Source: Candidatus Gastranaerophilales bacterium
GTDB taxonomy: Bacteria; Cyanobacteriota; Vampirovibrionia; Gastranaerophilales; Gastranaerophilaceae
Direction of reading: 5' to 3'
Assembly: GCA_910587175.1 (NCBI GenBank)
Contig: CAJULH010000036.1
Span: forward strand, 1-20,584
Length of the DNA stretch: 20,584 nucleotides
The notes beneath the pieces were generated by a model, which had not been told where the DNA came from, did no database searches, and saw only the letters and a program-made list of their open reading frames with translations. Positions 1 through 7,607 of the stretch are shown here, in pieces (the first letter of the stretch is position 1; the number at the start of each line of letters is the position of its first letter). A program made the translations under genes and the position numbers.

Positions 1-160
1 CAACAGGTATTTGTCGTTTGTAAATAATGTGTTATTCAGTTTTCAATGTTCAAGATCTTAAATCTTTTTTCTCGTGAATAGCCCAGCAAAAATTTGCTTT
101 AATTAATTCCTGAACCATTCCTTACTAAATCCTTGGCACTTTTAAATCCGCGCCGTAATT
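1..160 (-). promoter_or_regulatory. rRNA operon 5' leader with boxA (16S gene lies beyond the left edge)
   Basis: No protein gene is visible here. On the minus strand, positions 51 down to 31 read GAACATTGAAAACTGAATAA. Cyanobacterial and many other bacterial rRNA leaders and 16S-23S spacers carry a boxA antitermination element of this kind (GAACCTTGAAAA type). It lies downstream of two minus-strand promoters and runs off the left edge. I infer the unprocessed leader of an rRNA operon whose 16S gene begins outside the window. The 16S sequence itself is not seen, so a tRNA or other stable-RNA operon is the alternative. Confidence 0.7.
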
Positions 161-163
161 AGT

Positions 164-191
164 ATGTTAGCATCTCAATATTTATTGTCAA
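164..191 (-). promoter_or_regulatory. Proximal rRNA-type promoter (TTGACA-16-TAACAT)
   Basis: On the minus strand TTGACA (191-186) is followed by a 16-nt spacer and TAACAT (169-164). The DNA just upstream is an A/T-rich run resembling an UP element. The predicted start is near 157, leaving a leader of about 155 nt within the window. The hexamers, spacing and upstream motif AAAAAATCNCTTGAC are shared with the promoter exactly 200 bp upstream. Confidence 0.75.
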
Positions 192-242
192 GCGATTTTT
201 TAAAAAATCTTTTTTAATTTTTTAATAAGTTTGTATAAGCCA

Positions 243-262
243 AGAAGATAACTGAATCTTCT
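243..262. other. Hairpin between the two stable-RNA promoters
   Basis: AGAAGAT (243-249) pairs perfectly with ATCTTCT (256-262) around a 6-nt loop. It lies in the transcript from the distal promoter, upstream of the proximal one. It has no adjacent T-run in the minus direction, so it is unlikely to be a terminator. Its function is unknown. Confidence 0.4.
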
Positions 263-363
263 AATCGCCTAACTTTTCTTTGCTTCTATTTTGCGAATTT
301 TATATTGAGAATGTACTTGAGTTGGTTTTGGCTTTTTAAACTTTCGTTTTTATCGCCTTTTTG

Positions 364-391
364 ATGTTAACACTTCAATTTTTAAAGTCAA
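364..391 (-). promoter_or_regulatory. Distal rRNA-type promoter (TTGACT-16-TAACAT)
   Basis: On the minus strand TTGACT (391-386), a 16-nt spacer and TAACAT (369-364) form a near copy of the promoter at 164-191, including the upstream AAAAAATCTCTTGAC block and an A/T-rich UP-like tract. Tandem P1-P2 promoters are typical of rRNA operons. Nothing between 364 and 1 looks like a protein gene, so both promoters should feed the same transcript running left out of the window. Confidence 0.7.
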
Positions 392-521
392 GAGATTTTT
401 TATTTTTCTTTTCTTTTGTTTTGAATGCGTGTCACATCCGTAACTATTAATTTAAAACAAATAAAAAAAATTTCAAGCGTTTTTTTCGCATTTTTTGATA
501 AAACATTTACAAAAGTTAAAA

Positions 522-1343
522 TTATGCCTCTAAAACCCCGCCATTAAAGGTATTTAGGTTTTCAATTATAAGATATTCCTCTGAAAGTTTTTCTTTAATT
601 TCGGGTTCCAGAAATGCTTGTTTTGCAAAAAATGTTGGTCCGGAACCTGACATTTGAAAACCAAGGTCATGTAAATATTTAATTTCTTTATAATAAGGTA
701 ACAGCGCAAACTCAAGGTCATTTAAAAAGTTTGATTTCATGCCTTTTGCGTTTGCCTCATCAAATTTTTGATATGCTTCTTTTGCAGAAACCTTTAAATT
801 TACAGGTTTAATTAAAGTTACAGGCATGCTTTGAAATTCCATGTCAAAAAGTTTTTCACCCCTGCCCTTGCAAAGCTTTATGCCTCCCGCAAGGCAAAAA
901 TTTAAATCTGACCCAAGAGTTGCAAGAAGTGAATTTATCCTAAAATCATCCAGGGGTCTGTCAAATATTTTATTTAAACCCCAAATAACACCGCTTGCGT
1001 TTGTTGAGCCGCCGGCAAGCCCTGCACAGACCGGTATGTTTTTTTCTATATATATATTAATATGTCCGATTTTAGCTGCAGCTTCAGGACATGCCTGCAA
1101 AAAAAGCTCTGCAGCCTTGTATGCAATGTTTGATGAATCATGCGGAATTTCAGAAGAATTTGAATCAACATCGACAGAGCATGCTTTTTTATCTTTTTTT
1201 TCAAAAGTTTCGATATCAATATAATCAAAAAGATTTACCGCAGCCATAACACTTTCCACGGGATGAAAACCATCAGGACGAACATTTCCTACTTTTAAAG
1301 AAAGATTTATTTTTGCCGGAGTTTTAACTCTTATTTTTGCCAT
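522..1343 (-). CDS. ispE: 4-diphosphocytidyl-2-C-methyl-D-erythritol kinase IspE
   Basis: A GHMP-family kinase that phosphorylates the 2-hydroxyl of CDP-methylerythritol, the ATP-dependent step of the non-mevalonate (MEP) route to isoprenoid precursors in the cytoplasm. The 273-residue length is normal for the family. Visible landmarks are PAKINLSL at residues 9-16 (substrate lysine K11), the glycine-rich ATP loop IPVCAGLAGGSTNAS at 103-117, GSDLNFCLAGG at 144-154 with the expected catalytic aspartate D146, GRGE at 160-163, and MSGSGPTFF near 231-239. The loop reads CAGLAGGST where GAGLGGGSS is usual, which is a mild variation. It starts three bases after the rsmA stop, so the two are surely cotranscribed, a pairing common in bacteria. 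I am confident of the function. Confidence 0.95.
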   Translation of the reverse strand: MAKIRVKTPAKINLSLKVGNVRPDGFHPVESVMAAVNLFDYIDIETFEKKDKKACSVDVDSNSSEIPHDSSNIAYKAAELFLQACPEAAAKIGHINIYIEKNIPVCAGLAGGSTNASGVIWGLNKIFDRPLDDFRINSLLATLGSDLNFCLAGGIKLCKGRGEKLFDMEFQSMPVTLIKPVNLKVSAKEAYQKFDEANAKGMKSNFLNDLEFALLPYYKEIKYLHDLGFQMSGSGPTFFAKQAFLEPEIKEKLSEEYLIIENLNTFNGGVLEA

Positions 1344-1346
1344 ATC

Positions 1347-2282
1347 TTATTCCCTTGTTTCAGAATACCCGTTATTTTCCGGTTGTTTGGCATTATACTT
1401 ATACAAAATTTTTGAAAGCTTGCAAAAATCCGAGATTGAAAGCTTTTCGCCACGTATTTGAATATCAAACCCGGTTTCATTAAGCGCTTTTTCAACATTT
1501 AAAAAGCCTGCATTTTGAAAACAGTTTTTAATATTTTTGCGCCTGCCTAAAAACGCCGCCTTTATTGTTCTTTTTAAAAGAGGTGTAATTTCACACCGTG
1601 GATTATTGTTAATTTTTATCCTTACAATGGCGCTATCTACCTTCGGACTTGGAGAAAAACATTTTTTGGAAACATTTTTAATAATGCTGCAATCTGCCCA
1701 AAATTGAGAAAGAATGGAGAGCATGCCATATTCTTTATTTGGAGATTTTTCATTTGCCACAAGTCTTTTTGCAACCTCATACTGCACCATAAGAATGATT
1801 TCTGAAATCATATTGCGGTTTTCATTTTTAATTTCATCAATCTCACCCAAAAGATGTGCAATAATGGGAGATGTTATATAATATGGAATATTTGCAACCA
1901 CCTTAATTTTTGTATCGGAATTAAATTCTTCTTTAAATATATCTTTCAGGCTTGTTTTTAAAATATCGGCATGGATAAGTGTAAAATTCTCATTATTGCA
2001 AAGATTTTTTTCTAAAATTTTAACTGCATCATCATCCAGTTCGACAGCAACAACTTTTTTTGCCACATCAACCAGTTTTTCTGTAACAAAGCCAAGCCCG
2101 GGACCTATTTCAAGCACAGTATCATCTTTATTCACGTTTGAAACTATGCTGTCTATAATTTCAGGGCTAATTAAAAAATTCTGTCCCAGCCGCTTTTTTG
2201 CCCTGAATTTCTTTGCCCTTAAAATATAATTTTCCTTGCGGGCAAAATCCGTATTGTTGTCTTGCAAATTTTTACTGCTCAT
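1347..2282 (-). CDS. rsmA: 16S rRNA (adenine1518/1519-N6)-dimethyltransferase RsmA (KsgA)
   Basis: A SAM-dependent enzyme that dimethylates two adjacent adenines in helix 45 of 16S rRNA, a late 30S maturation step. The sequence has KKRLGQNFLIS near the N terminus, the SAM-binding motif VLEIGPGLGFVTEKL, the acidic VELDDD of motif II, and the catalytic NIPYYITSPI. The reading frame can be extended to a GTG at 2312. I prefer the ATG at 2282 (311 residues) because an extended -10 box TGTTATAAT ends 7 nt before it, which would put the transcription start on the ATG itself, and no Shine-Dalgarno sequence precedes either candidate. It heads a two-gene unit with ispE and points toward the putative rRNA operon, whose product it modifies. 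Confidence 0.94.
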   Translation of the reverse strand: MSSKNLQDNNTDFARKENYILRAKKFRAKKRLGQNFLISPEIIDSIVSNVNKDDTVLEIGPGLGFVTEKLVDVAKKVVAVELDDDAVKILEKNLCNNENFTLIHADILKTSLKDIFKEEFNSDTKIKVVANIPYYITSPIIAHLLGEIDEIKNENRNMISEIILMVQYEVAKRLVANEKSPNKEYGMLSILSQFWADCSIIKNVSKKCFSPSPKVDSAIVRIKINNNPRCEITPLLKRTIKAAFLGRRKNIKNCFQNAGFLNVEKALNETGFDIQIRGEKLSISDFCKLSKILYKYNAKQPENNGYSETRE

Positions 2283-2289
2283 AAAAATT

Positions 2290-2298
2290 ATTATAACA
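2290..2298 (-). promoter_or_regulatory. Extended -10 promoter for rsmA-ispE, probably leaderless
   Basis: The minus strand reads TGT then TATAAT (2298-2290), followed by 7 nt and the ATG at 2282. That is the usual distance from a -10 box to the first transcribed base, so the mRNA should begin at or next to the start codon. No convincing -35 box is seen, which is common with TGn extended -10 promoters. Confidence 0.55.
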
Positions 2299-2376
2299 AA
2301 AATAATATTCACGGGCGTTATGGATAATGAGCAGAATATTATTGCCCAAAAAGCTAGATAGTATAAATTTGGTTTA

Positions 2377-2385
2377 TGGTAATAT
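2377..2385 (+). promoter_or_regulatory. Extended -10 promoter for the glutamate-cysteine ligase gene, probably leaderless
   Basis: TGG then TAATAT (2377-2385) is followed by exactly 7 nt and the ATG at 2393, mirroring the arrangement for rsmA on the other strand. No clear -35 or Shine-Dalgarno sequence is present. It supports the internal start over the upstream in-frame ATG at 2327. Confidence 0.5.
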
Positions 2386-2392
2386 ACAAATT

Positions 2393-3736
2393 ATGCAAAA
2401 CACATTAAAATCTGAAATTGAAAAAATACTTTCCCTGCCTGTAACAAAGCGGGAAATTGAAGAATACTATAAATCTAATTGCAAAAAGGGAGCATTGAAA
2501 ATCGGACTTGAATACGAAAGAATTTCTTTGGATTCAAGAGCATACGAACCTGCAGAATACAAAAATTTATCTGAAATTATAAGAAATTTTGCACTTGTAA
2601 ACGAGTGGGAATTAGTTGTAGATTCCAATATTATAATAGGTGCAAAAGATGGTTTTAGCTCTATTTCGCTTGAACCCGGCGGACAATTTGAAATAAGCAT
2701 GGAGCCAAAAAGCACTCTGGATGGCATTTTAGAAAATCTAAACCACTATGTAAGACAGCTTGATAAGCTTGGTGAATTTTATAATATAACATTTTTGCCA
2801 TACGGCATAAACCCAAAAACAACTTATCAGGATATAAACATCGTAAAAAAGAAAAGATATGAAATAATGGCGGATTATCTGCCAAAATCAGGAAAACTGG
2901 CACCTGTAATGATGAGGGAAACTGCAGGCGTACAGGTAAATTTTGACTATACATCAGAAGATGATGCAATTTTAAAACTAAAAGCCGCAGCATATATGAG
3001 CCCTTTTGTGACAGGTTTTTATGCAAACAGCCCAATCAGAGGCGGACAGCTGACAAATTATAAAAGTTTCAGAGCCCTGGCATGGAAATATACAGGTTTT
3101 GACAGATGCAATCTTTTTTATAAAAACCTGATAAATTCAAGAATGGGACAAGGATTTGAAGATTATATAGAAGCAGTTTTAAATGTTCCTATGTTATATA
3201 TTCAAAGAAACGGCAGAAATATAGAACTTGACGGCAGAATAACCTTCAAAGATTTTATGCAAAGAGGCTATATGAACTACAGTGCAACGCTGGATGATTA
3301 CATTTTGCACTCAAGTCTGACATTTCCGGATGTACGTCTTAAAAATTGTCTTGAAATAAGAAACCATGACAGCCAGAATATTTTGGATACTCTTTCGGTT
3401 TGCGCACTATACAAAGGCATTTTGCACAATAAAGATGCAATAAATGAAATTATAGAATTTTTAAAACCGCTCCGCCATGAAGATTTGGAGGCTTCCGGAT
3501 TATCGAGTGCAAAATACGGTTTGGATTATACCGTAGACAGATTAAATATGGGCGCATATGACGTTGCAAGAAAAATATTTGAAATTTCAAGAAAATACCT
3601 GCCCGAAAGTGAGAGGGATTATCTTGACAGAGCTCTTTGGCTTTTAAAGAATAAAAAGTGCGTGGCTGATATTATGCTTGAAAAAGGTATTTCAGACACT
3701 GTTTCGCTTTGCGAATTTTTAAAGAATCAAATGTAA
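2393..3736 (+). CDS. gshA: Glutamate-cysteine ligase, GCS2 family (plant/alphaproteobacterial type)
   Basis: Predicted to join glutamate and cysteine into gamma-glutamylcysteine using ATP, the first step of glutathione synthesis. Diagnostic blocks of the GCS2 glutamine-synthetase-like fold are present: IGLEYERISLD, SLEPGGQFEISMEP (about residues 92-105 from this start), KKKRYEIMADYLPKSG, RETAGVQVNFDY, and FYANSPIRGG. Together these match the plant/alphaproteobacterial subtype better than the E. coli or classical cyanobacterial one, from memory of the families. The frame is open from an ATG at 2327. The 22 extra residues do not look like the family and an extended -10 box sits 7 nt before 2393, so I chose the later ATG (447 residues). 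It ends 7 bp from the convergent CHAP gene. No glutathione synthetase gene is nearby. A gamma-glutamyl ligase with another amine substrate is possible but less likely. Confidence 0.85.
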   Translation: MQNTLKSEIEKILSLPVTKREIEEYYKSNCKKGALKIGLEYERISLDSRAYEPAEYKNLSEIIRNFALVNEWELVVDSNIIIGAKDGFSSISLEPGGQFEISMEPKSTLDGILENLNHYVRQLDKLGEFYNITFLPYGINPKTTYQDINIVKKKRYEIMADYLPKSGKLAPVMMRETAGVQVNFDYTSEDDAILKLKAAAYMSPFVTGFYANSPIRGGQLTNYKSFRALAWKYTGFDRCNLFYKNLINSRMGQGFEDYIEAVLNVPMLYIQRNGRNIELDGRITFKDFMQRGYMNYSATLDDYILHSSLTFPDVRLKNCLEIRNHDSQNILDTLSVCALYKGILHNKDAINEIIEFLKPLRHEDLEASGLSSAKYGLDYTVDRLNMGAYDVARKIFEISRKYLPESERDYLDRALWLLKNKKCVADIMLEKGISDTVSLCEFLKNQM

Positions 3737-3743
3737 AAACTTC

Positions 3744-5357
3744 TTATGTCAGTTTTGACATCAATACATAACCCATTGCATTTGAAACATTATGATGTTC
3801 GTTCACAAAGCCTTTGTTGTAATTATTATTATCGTCTGAAGTATTACCTTCGATTGTGTTTACACTGCCGTCAGGATTAACAGATGTCACCATGCCTATG
3901 TGTTTTGCTTCACCGCTTTCGTTAGCATACAAAATAAAATCACCGGGTTTTACCTGACTTGCATCTGTACTCCAAACACCGTTATTTCGTCCCCATTGTA
4001 CAACATCCGGACAATATGACGGGTATGCTGCAACAAAGCTGTTTGATGCCGTATTTCTGCAGGTGTTGAAATAATTTCCGGGCGTGTTGTCTTTGCCGTA
4101 AGTCTGGGCTGTCGCAAAGGCAACAAAATCTGCACACCAGTTGTAATCATCAAACTGATATCCTGCATCCTGCATTTTTTGTTTCATTTCATCGGCAGAT
4201 AAACCATCGTATTGTTTTGCAAGATTAATCACTTCATCACCTTTGTTTGTCAAACTGTTTTCTTTTTGGGTTTGTTCTGCCTTAAGCTGGTTTATTGCAT
4301 TATTGATATTTTCAAGCTCTTTTTGTGCTGCGCTCAGCGCATTTTGCGCCTTTGTAAGTTCAGATGCCTTAACCTGCTCTGTGTTTGTTCTTGCCTGCTG
4401 ATATTTTTCAAGTGCATCCTTTGTTTTATCAGAACAGGAGTCTGCTATTTCTTTTTCAATTTCATCGCGTTTTGTTTCAAACTTTTTTAACTCTTCTTTA
4501 TACTTTTCAAGTGCTTTGTTATCTCTTTCTATTTGATTTTCAAGTTTTGCCTTATTTTTTTCTAAATCTTTCTTTTGTGCTTCAGCAGTTTGAATTTGGT
4601 TCTTAATCTTTGCAGCCATGGCATCAATTTCTGAATGTTTTTCTTTATTTTCATCCGTTTTTGCAGGGAGCGAATTTAAAGAAGCATTCAGTGCATTTAT
4701 TTGCGAATCAATGCTTGAAATTTGTCCGTCTATATTTGAAATTTGAGCTTCAGCTTCGGTAATTGCGGTTTCTTTTTCCTGAATCTGACTCTCTTTTTTG
4801 CTTATATTTTCCTGGTTTTCAGCCTGGTCTTTCTTTAATTTATCCGAAACTTCTTCATCCTGCTTGAGTGCATTTTCATAAGCTTCTTTTAACTTTTCTT
4901 CATTTTGAACCGCACTTTTTACGACAGAATTTTGACCGCTCTGTACATTTGAAACTTCCGTATTTGCACTATTTACAGCAGCTTGCTGTTCTGTTTGCTT
5001 TGCCGTTAGTTCATCTAGGGACAAATTTTTTAACATTGCACTTTGAATAGCCCCTTCGCTTGCATCAGAGACGCTACTCACAAGAGAAGAGGTTAAATTT
5101 TGCCCGTATGATGCCGCCTTTGAAGCACCGGCACTTCCCGGTTCTTCAATATACATATCAAAATCATCCGAAAGAATATCTGTCTCTACGAAATCATCTT
5201 CGCTGCTTTTTTGAACAGCGCATTGCAATCCTTTATTGCTTGTATTCCCGGTTTTATTATTATCAGAATCTTTTACTGTACCGGCATTTTTTGCACGCAA
5301 TCTTTCTAAATTATAATCTTTGCCATCAAAAGGATTTACTTGTGTTAATTTGCCCAT
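3744..5357 (-). CDS. Coiled-coil protein with C-terminal CHAP domain (putative peptidoglycan hydrolase)
   Basis: A 537-residue protein in three parts. Residues 1-110 are polar, rich in S, D and N, and probably disordered. Residues about 115-370 are heptad-like and dominated by E, K, Q and A, indicating a long coiled coil. The C-terminal part (about 375-537) is a CHAP amidase/endopeptidase domain: YNWCADFVAF holds the nucleophile C408, KHIGMV holds H486, TIEGN holds E503, and PGDFILY at 471-477 is a typical CHAP strand. The architecture resembles cell-division hydrolases such as PcsB, where a coiled coil controls an NlpC/P60 or CHAP enzyme. It has no signal peptide or membrane segment, so its route to the cell wall is unclear; it might be an intracellular or non-classically exported protein. 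It is transcribed alone, with a promoter-like sequence about 150 nt upstream. Confidence 0.85.
   Translation of the reverse strand: MGKLTQVNPFDGKDYNLERLRAKNAGTVKDSDNNKTGNTSNKGLQCAVQKSSEDDFVETDILSDDFDMYIEEPGSAGASKAASYGQNLTSSLVSSVSDASEGAIQSAMLKNLSLDELTAKQTEQQAAVNSANTEVSNVQSGQNSVVKSAVQNEEKLKEAYENALKQDEEVSDKLKKDQAENQENISKKESQIQEKETAITEAEAQISNIDGQISSIDSQINALNASLNSLPAKTDENKEKHSEIDAMAAKIKNQIQTAEAQKKDLEKNKAKLENQIERDNKALEKYKEELKKFETKRDEIEKEIADSCSDKTKDALEKYQQARTNTEQVKASELTKAQNALSAAQKELENINNAINQLKAEQTQKENSLTNKGDEVINLAKQYDGLSADEMKQKMQDAGYQFDDYNWCADFVAFATAQTYGKDNTPGNYFNTCRNTASNSFVAAYPSYCPDVVQWGRNNGVWSTDASQVKPGDFILYANESGEAKHIGMVTSVNPDGSVNTIEGNTSDDNNNYNKGFVNEHHNVSNAMGYVLMSKLT
3746..3761. terminator. Possible weak bidirectional terminator between convergent genes
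   Basis: ATGTCA (3746-3751) and TGACAT (3756-3761) form a perfect 6-bp stem with loop GTTT. It overlaps the last codons of the CHAP gene and lies just past the ligase stop. There is no strong T-run on either side, so termination here is doubtful. Confidence 0.3.
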
Positions 5358-5502
5358 TTCCTTTGTTTGTCCTTTTCCCTTTACACTAAATGTTTTATCG
5401 GCAAATTCAGACAGAATATTAAATATGCACTTAAAAATTGTTACAAATATTTATATAAAATTATTCCCAAAATTTATTGCACAAAGATTACCACTGCAAG
5501 CC

Positions 5503-5530
5503 ATTATATGAAACTTTAAGAAATTGTAAA
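5503..5530 (-). promoter_or_regulatory. Promoter candidate for the CHAP-domain gene
   Basis: The minus strand has TTTACA (5530-5525), a 16-nt spacer and TATAAT (5508-5503). It would give a 5' UTR of about 140 nt before the start at 5357. Other AT-rich candidates exist closer to the gene, so this is the best rather than the only choice. Confidence 0.5.
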
Positions 5531-5554
5531 AAACAAACAAGAAACACTGATATC

Positions 5555-5563
5555 TGTTAGAAT
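5555..5563 (+). promoter_or_regulatory. Extended -10 promoter for the kinase/regulator operon
   Basis: TGT then TAGAAT (5555-5563) forms an extended -10 box 22 nt before the kinase start codon. The -35 region is poor. It lies back-to-back with the CHAP-gene promoter in the 228-bp divergent spacer. Confidence 0.5.
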
Positions 5564-5585
5564 TTTCTACTGGGATAAGATTTTT

Positions 5586-7589
5586 ATGACAAAAATTTTA
5601 ATAATTTCAACAAATAATGAAACATTTTCAAACATATCTGCAATTTTAAATGCATCGGGCATAGAAAACGCCTTGTATACCCGTATGGATGACGATGAAA
5701 TATTTGATTTTATAAAAGAAAATAATTTCGGTGCGGTAATACTGGATGATGAAATTGAAACATACAGCGTCATAGCAAAGAAAATAAAAAATAATGAAAA
5801 CAATATATTTACAGCCCTTTTGTATGATGCAAAAACATTCGGGTCAAAAGATGAGGATTTATCGGGCTTTATAGATGTTTTCATTCAAAAACCGGTTAAT
5901 AAAAATATTTTAATTCCCACAATAAACTCCTATTTAAAGATTAAAAAATCTATGGATAAATTCAGGGAAGACAACAAAGAATTAAATAAGAGCCTATATC
6001 AGCTTGATGTTTTGTATAACACAAGTTCAAAACTATCAGGAAATTTAGACAAAGAAAAGCTCTATGAAATAATGTTTGAAACGCTTGAAAAAACCCTGAG
6101 TTTCGACCTTGCAAGTGCTTTGATATTTCCACAGGCTTATGAAAATACAGAAAATAAACTTTTTGTACATTCGCTAAAAAAACCTGATGCAGCCCTTTTG
6201 GAAGTTTTAAAGGAAAGAATAATATCCTGTGCAAAAGAAACAAATCCCGATAATGATTTTTCAAAGGTTTCAACGGAAGAATTTATAAAACCGTCTTATG
6301 AACATCAAACTTATGATATTAAACTTTTAAATTCCGACAAATTAACAGCTCCAATAAAGGTGAAAGACAGAGTCTTCGGCGCGCTTTCAATATATAGAAA
6401 CAAACCGTTTACAAAAGAAGATGTTGTATGTTTTCAATCCATCATACACCAGATAGCATCCGCATTAAGGGCAGTAATTTTATATGATGAGATTAAAAAT
6501 GCAAACGTTGAATTAAAAAAGCTTGAAAGAATTAAGTCGGAATTTGTTTCTATAGTATCCCATGAACTTCGGACACCATTGACTCCTATAAACCTTTCGC
6601 TTGATTTTTTAGCCTCTGAAGATATAAACCCAAACGCAAAAAAAACCGTAGATTTGGCAAAGAAAAATGTCACAAGATTAACCGGAATGATTGAAGACTT
6701 GCTTGATTTATCAAGAATTGAAACAGGAAAATTCAGTTTTGAATATAAAAAATACAATATCAAAACTTCTCTTGATTTAATTCAAAAAACATTTGAAGGG
6801 CAGGCAAAAGAAAAAAATATTAATTTCAAAATCATTATAAATGAACCTCTTCCGGATATCTATGCTGATTCTAAAAGGATTGACCAGATATTAACAAATA
6901 TAGCAAATAATGCAATGAAATTTACCCCAAATGGCGGCAACATTACAATATCTGCAAATGTTTGCAGCGCAGAAGATATAAACAGAAAAAACCTGATTGA
7001 CCCTGTGGAGCCACTAAAAGGCAAATACGTTCATATATCAATCAAAGATACAGGTCTTGGAATTAAAAATGAAAATATACATAAGATATTTAATAAATTT
7101 TCCCAAATTGAAAATTCGCTCACAAGAAATGCCGGGGGAATAGGATTAGGGCTTACCATTACAAAAAATTTCATCGATGCCCACTTCGGAAGCATTTGGG
7201 TAGAATCAGAAGAAAACAAAGGTTCGGATTTTAACGTTATACTGCCTGTATTTTCAGATGCAAGAGCTTTTGATATCGATTTAAATGCAGCAAAGAAAAC
7301 ATATGAAACAACTTTTCTTTTAACATTAAAAACAAACCGGGATATTTTAGATTTTGTTGAAAACTTAAAAAAAGAAAATATTATAAAACCGGTAAGAAAT
7401 TCCAAGGAAGTATATTTTGCACAAAACGGCGAATTTATATACAAAATCTACCTTCCAAACCTTCAAAAAAGCGCTTGCGATTTTATAACAAGCCGGATTG
7501 AAGATTTTATAAAAGAGAGCAATTATAAAGACTGTGGTATAGTATTAGAAAGAGCCCTCTTTAGAAAGACAACAGAGCTGCTCGCCTGA
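5586..7589 (+). CDS. Sensor histidine kinase with degenerate N-terminal receiver and GAF-like domain
   Basis: A cytoplasmic 667-residue kinase without transmembrane segments. Residues 1-115 have a receiver-like fold (KILIISTNNET, then VILDDE at 51-56, then IQKPV with K102). The acidic pocket that normally follows strand 1 is replaced by STNN, so phosphorylation is doubtful. Residues about 135-300 resemble a GAF sensor domain, joined by a helix to HisKA with the H-box SIVSHELRTPLTPI (H326). The ATPase domain has the N-box LTNIANNAMKFTPNGG (437-451), DTGLGI (488-493) and GGIGLGLT (517-524). Residues 560-667 form an extra C-terminal domain that I cannot assign. It is followed 18 bp later by a response regulator, its likely partner. 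Input signal unknown. Confidence 0.93.
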   Translation: MTKILIISTNNETFSNISAILNASGIENALYTRMDDDEIFDFIKENNFGAVILDDEIETYSVIAKKIKNNENNIFTALLYDAKTFGSKDEDLSGFIDVFIQKPVNKNILIPTINSYLKIKKSMDKFREDNKELNKSLYQLDVLYNTSSKLSGNLDKEKLYEIMFETLEKTLSFDLASALIFPQAYENTENKLFVHSLKKPDAALLEVLKERIISCAKETNPDNDFSKVSTEEFIKPSYEHQTYDIKLLNSDKLTAPIKVKDRVFGALSIYRNKPFTKEDVVCFQSIIHQIASALRAVILYDEIKNANVELKKLERIKSEFVSIVSHELRTPLTPINLSLDFLASEDINPNAKKTVDLAKKNVTRLTGMIEDLLDLSRIETGKFSFEYKKYNIKTSLDLIQKTFEGQAKEKNINFKIIINEPLPDIYADSKRIDQILTNIANNAMKFTPNGGNITISANVCSAEDINRKNLIDPVEPLKGKYVHISIKDTGLGIKNENIHKIFNKFSQIENSLTRNAGGIGLGLTITKNFIDAHFGSIWVESEENKGSDFNVILPVFSDARAFDIDLNAAKKTYETTFLLTLKTNRDILDFVENLKKENIIKPVRNSKEVYFAQNGEFIYKIYLPNLQKSACDFITSRIEDFIKESNYKDCGIVLERALFRKTTELLA

Positions 7590-7607
7590 AAGATATAGGA
7601 TAAGATA

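Noticed and set aside
477..489. Terminator for rsmA-ispE (GCG/CGC followed by a T8 run on the minus strand)
   Set aside because: The stem is only three base pairs, too weak to support.
2327..2392. Upstream in-frame ATG for the glutamate-cysteine ligase
   Set aside because: The extra 22 residues do not fit the family, no ribosome binding site precedes it, and it would lie upstream of the best -10 box.
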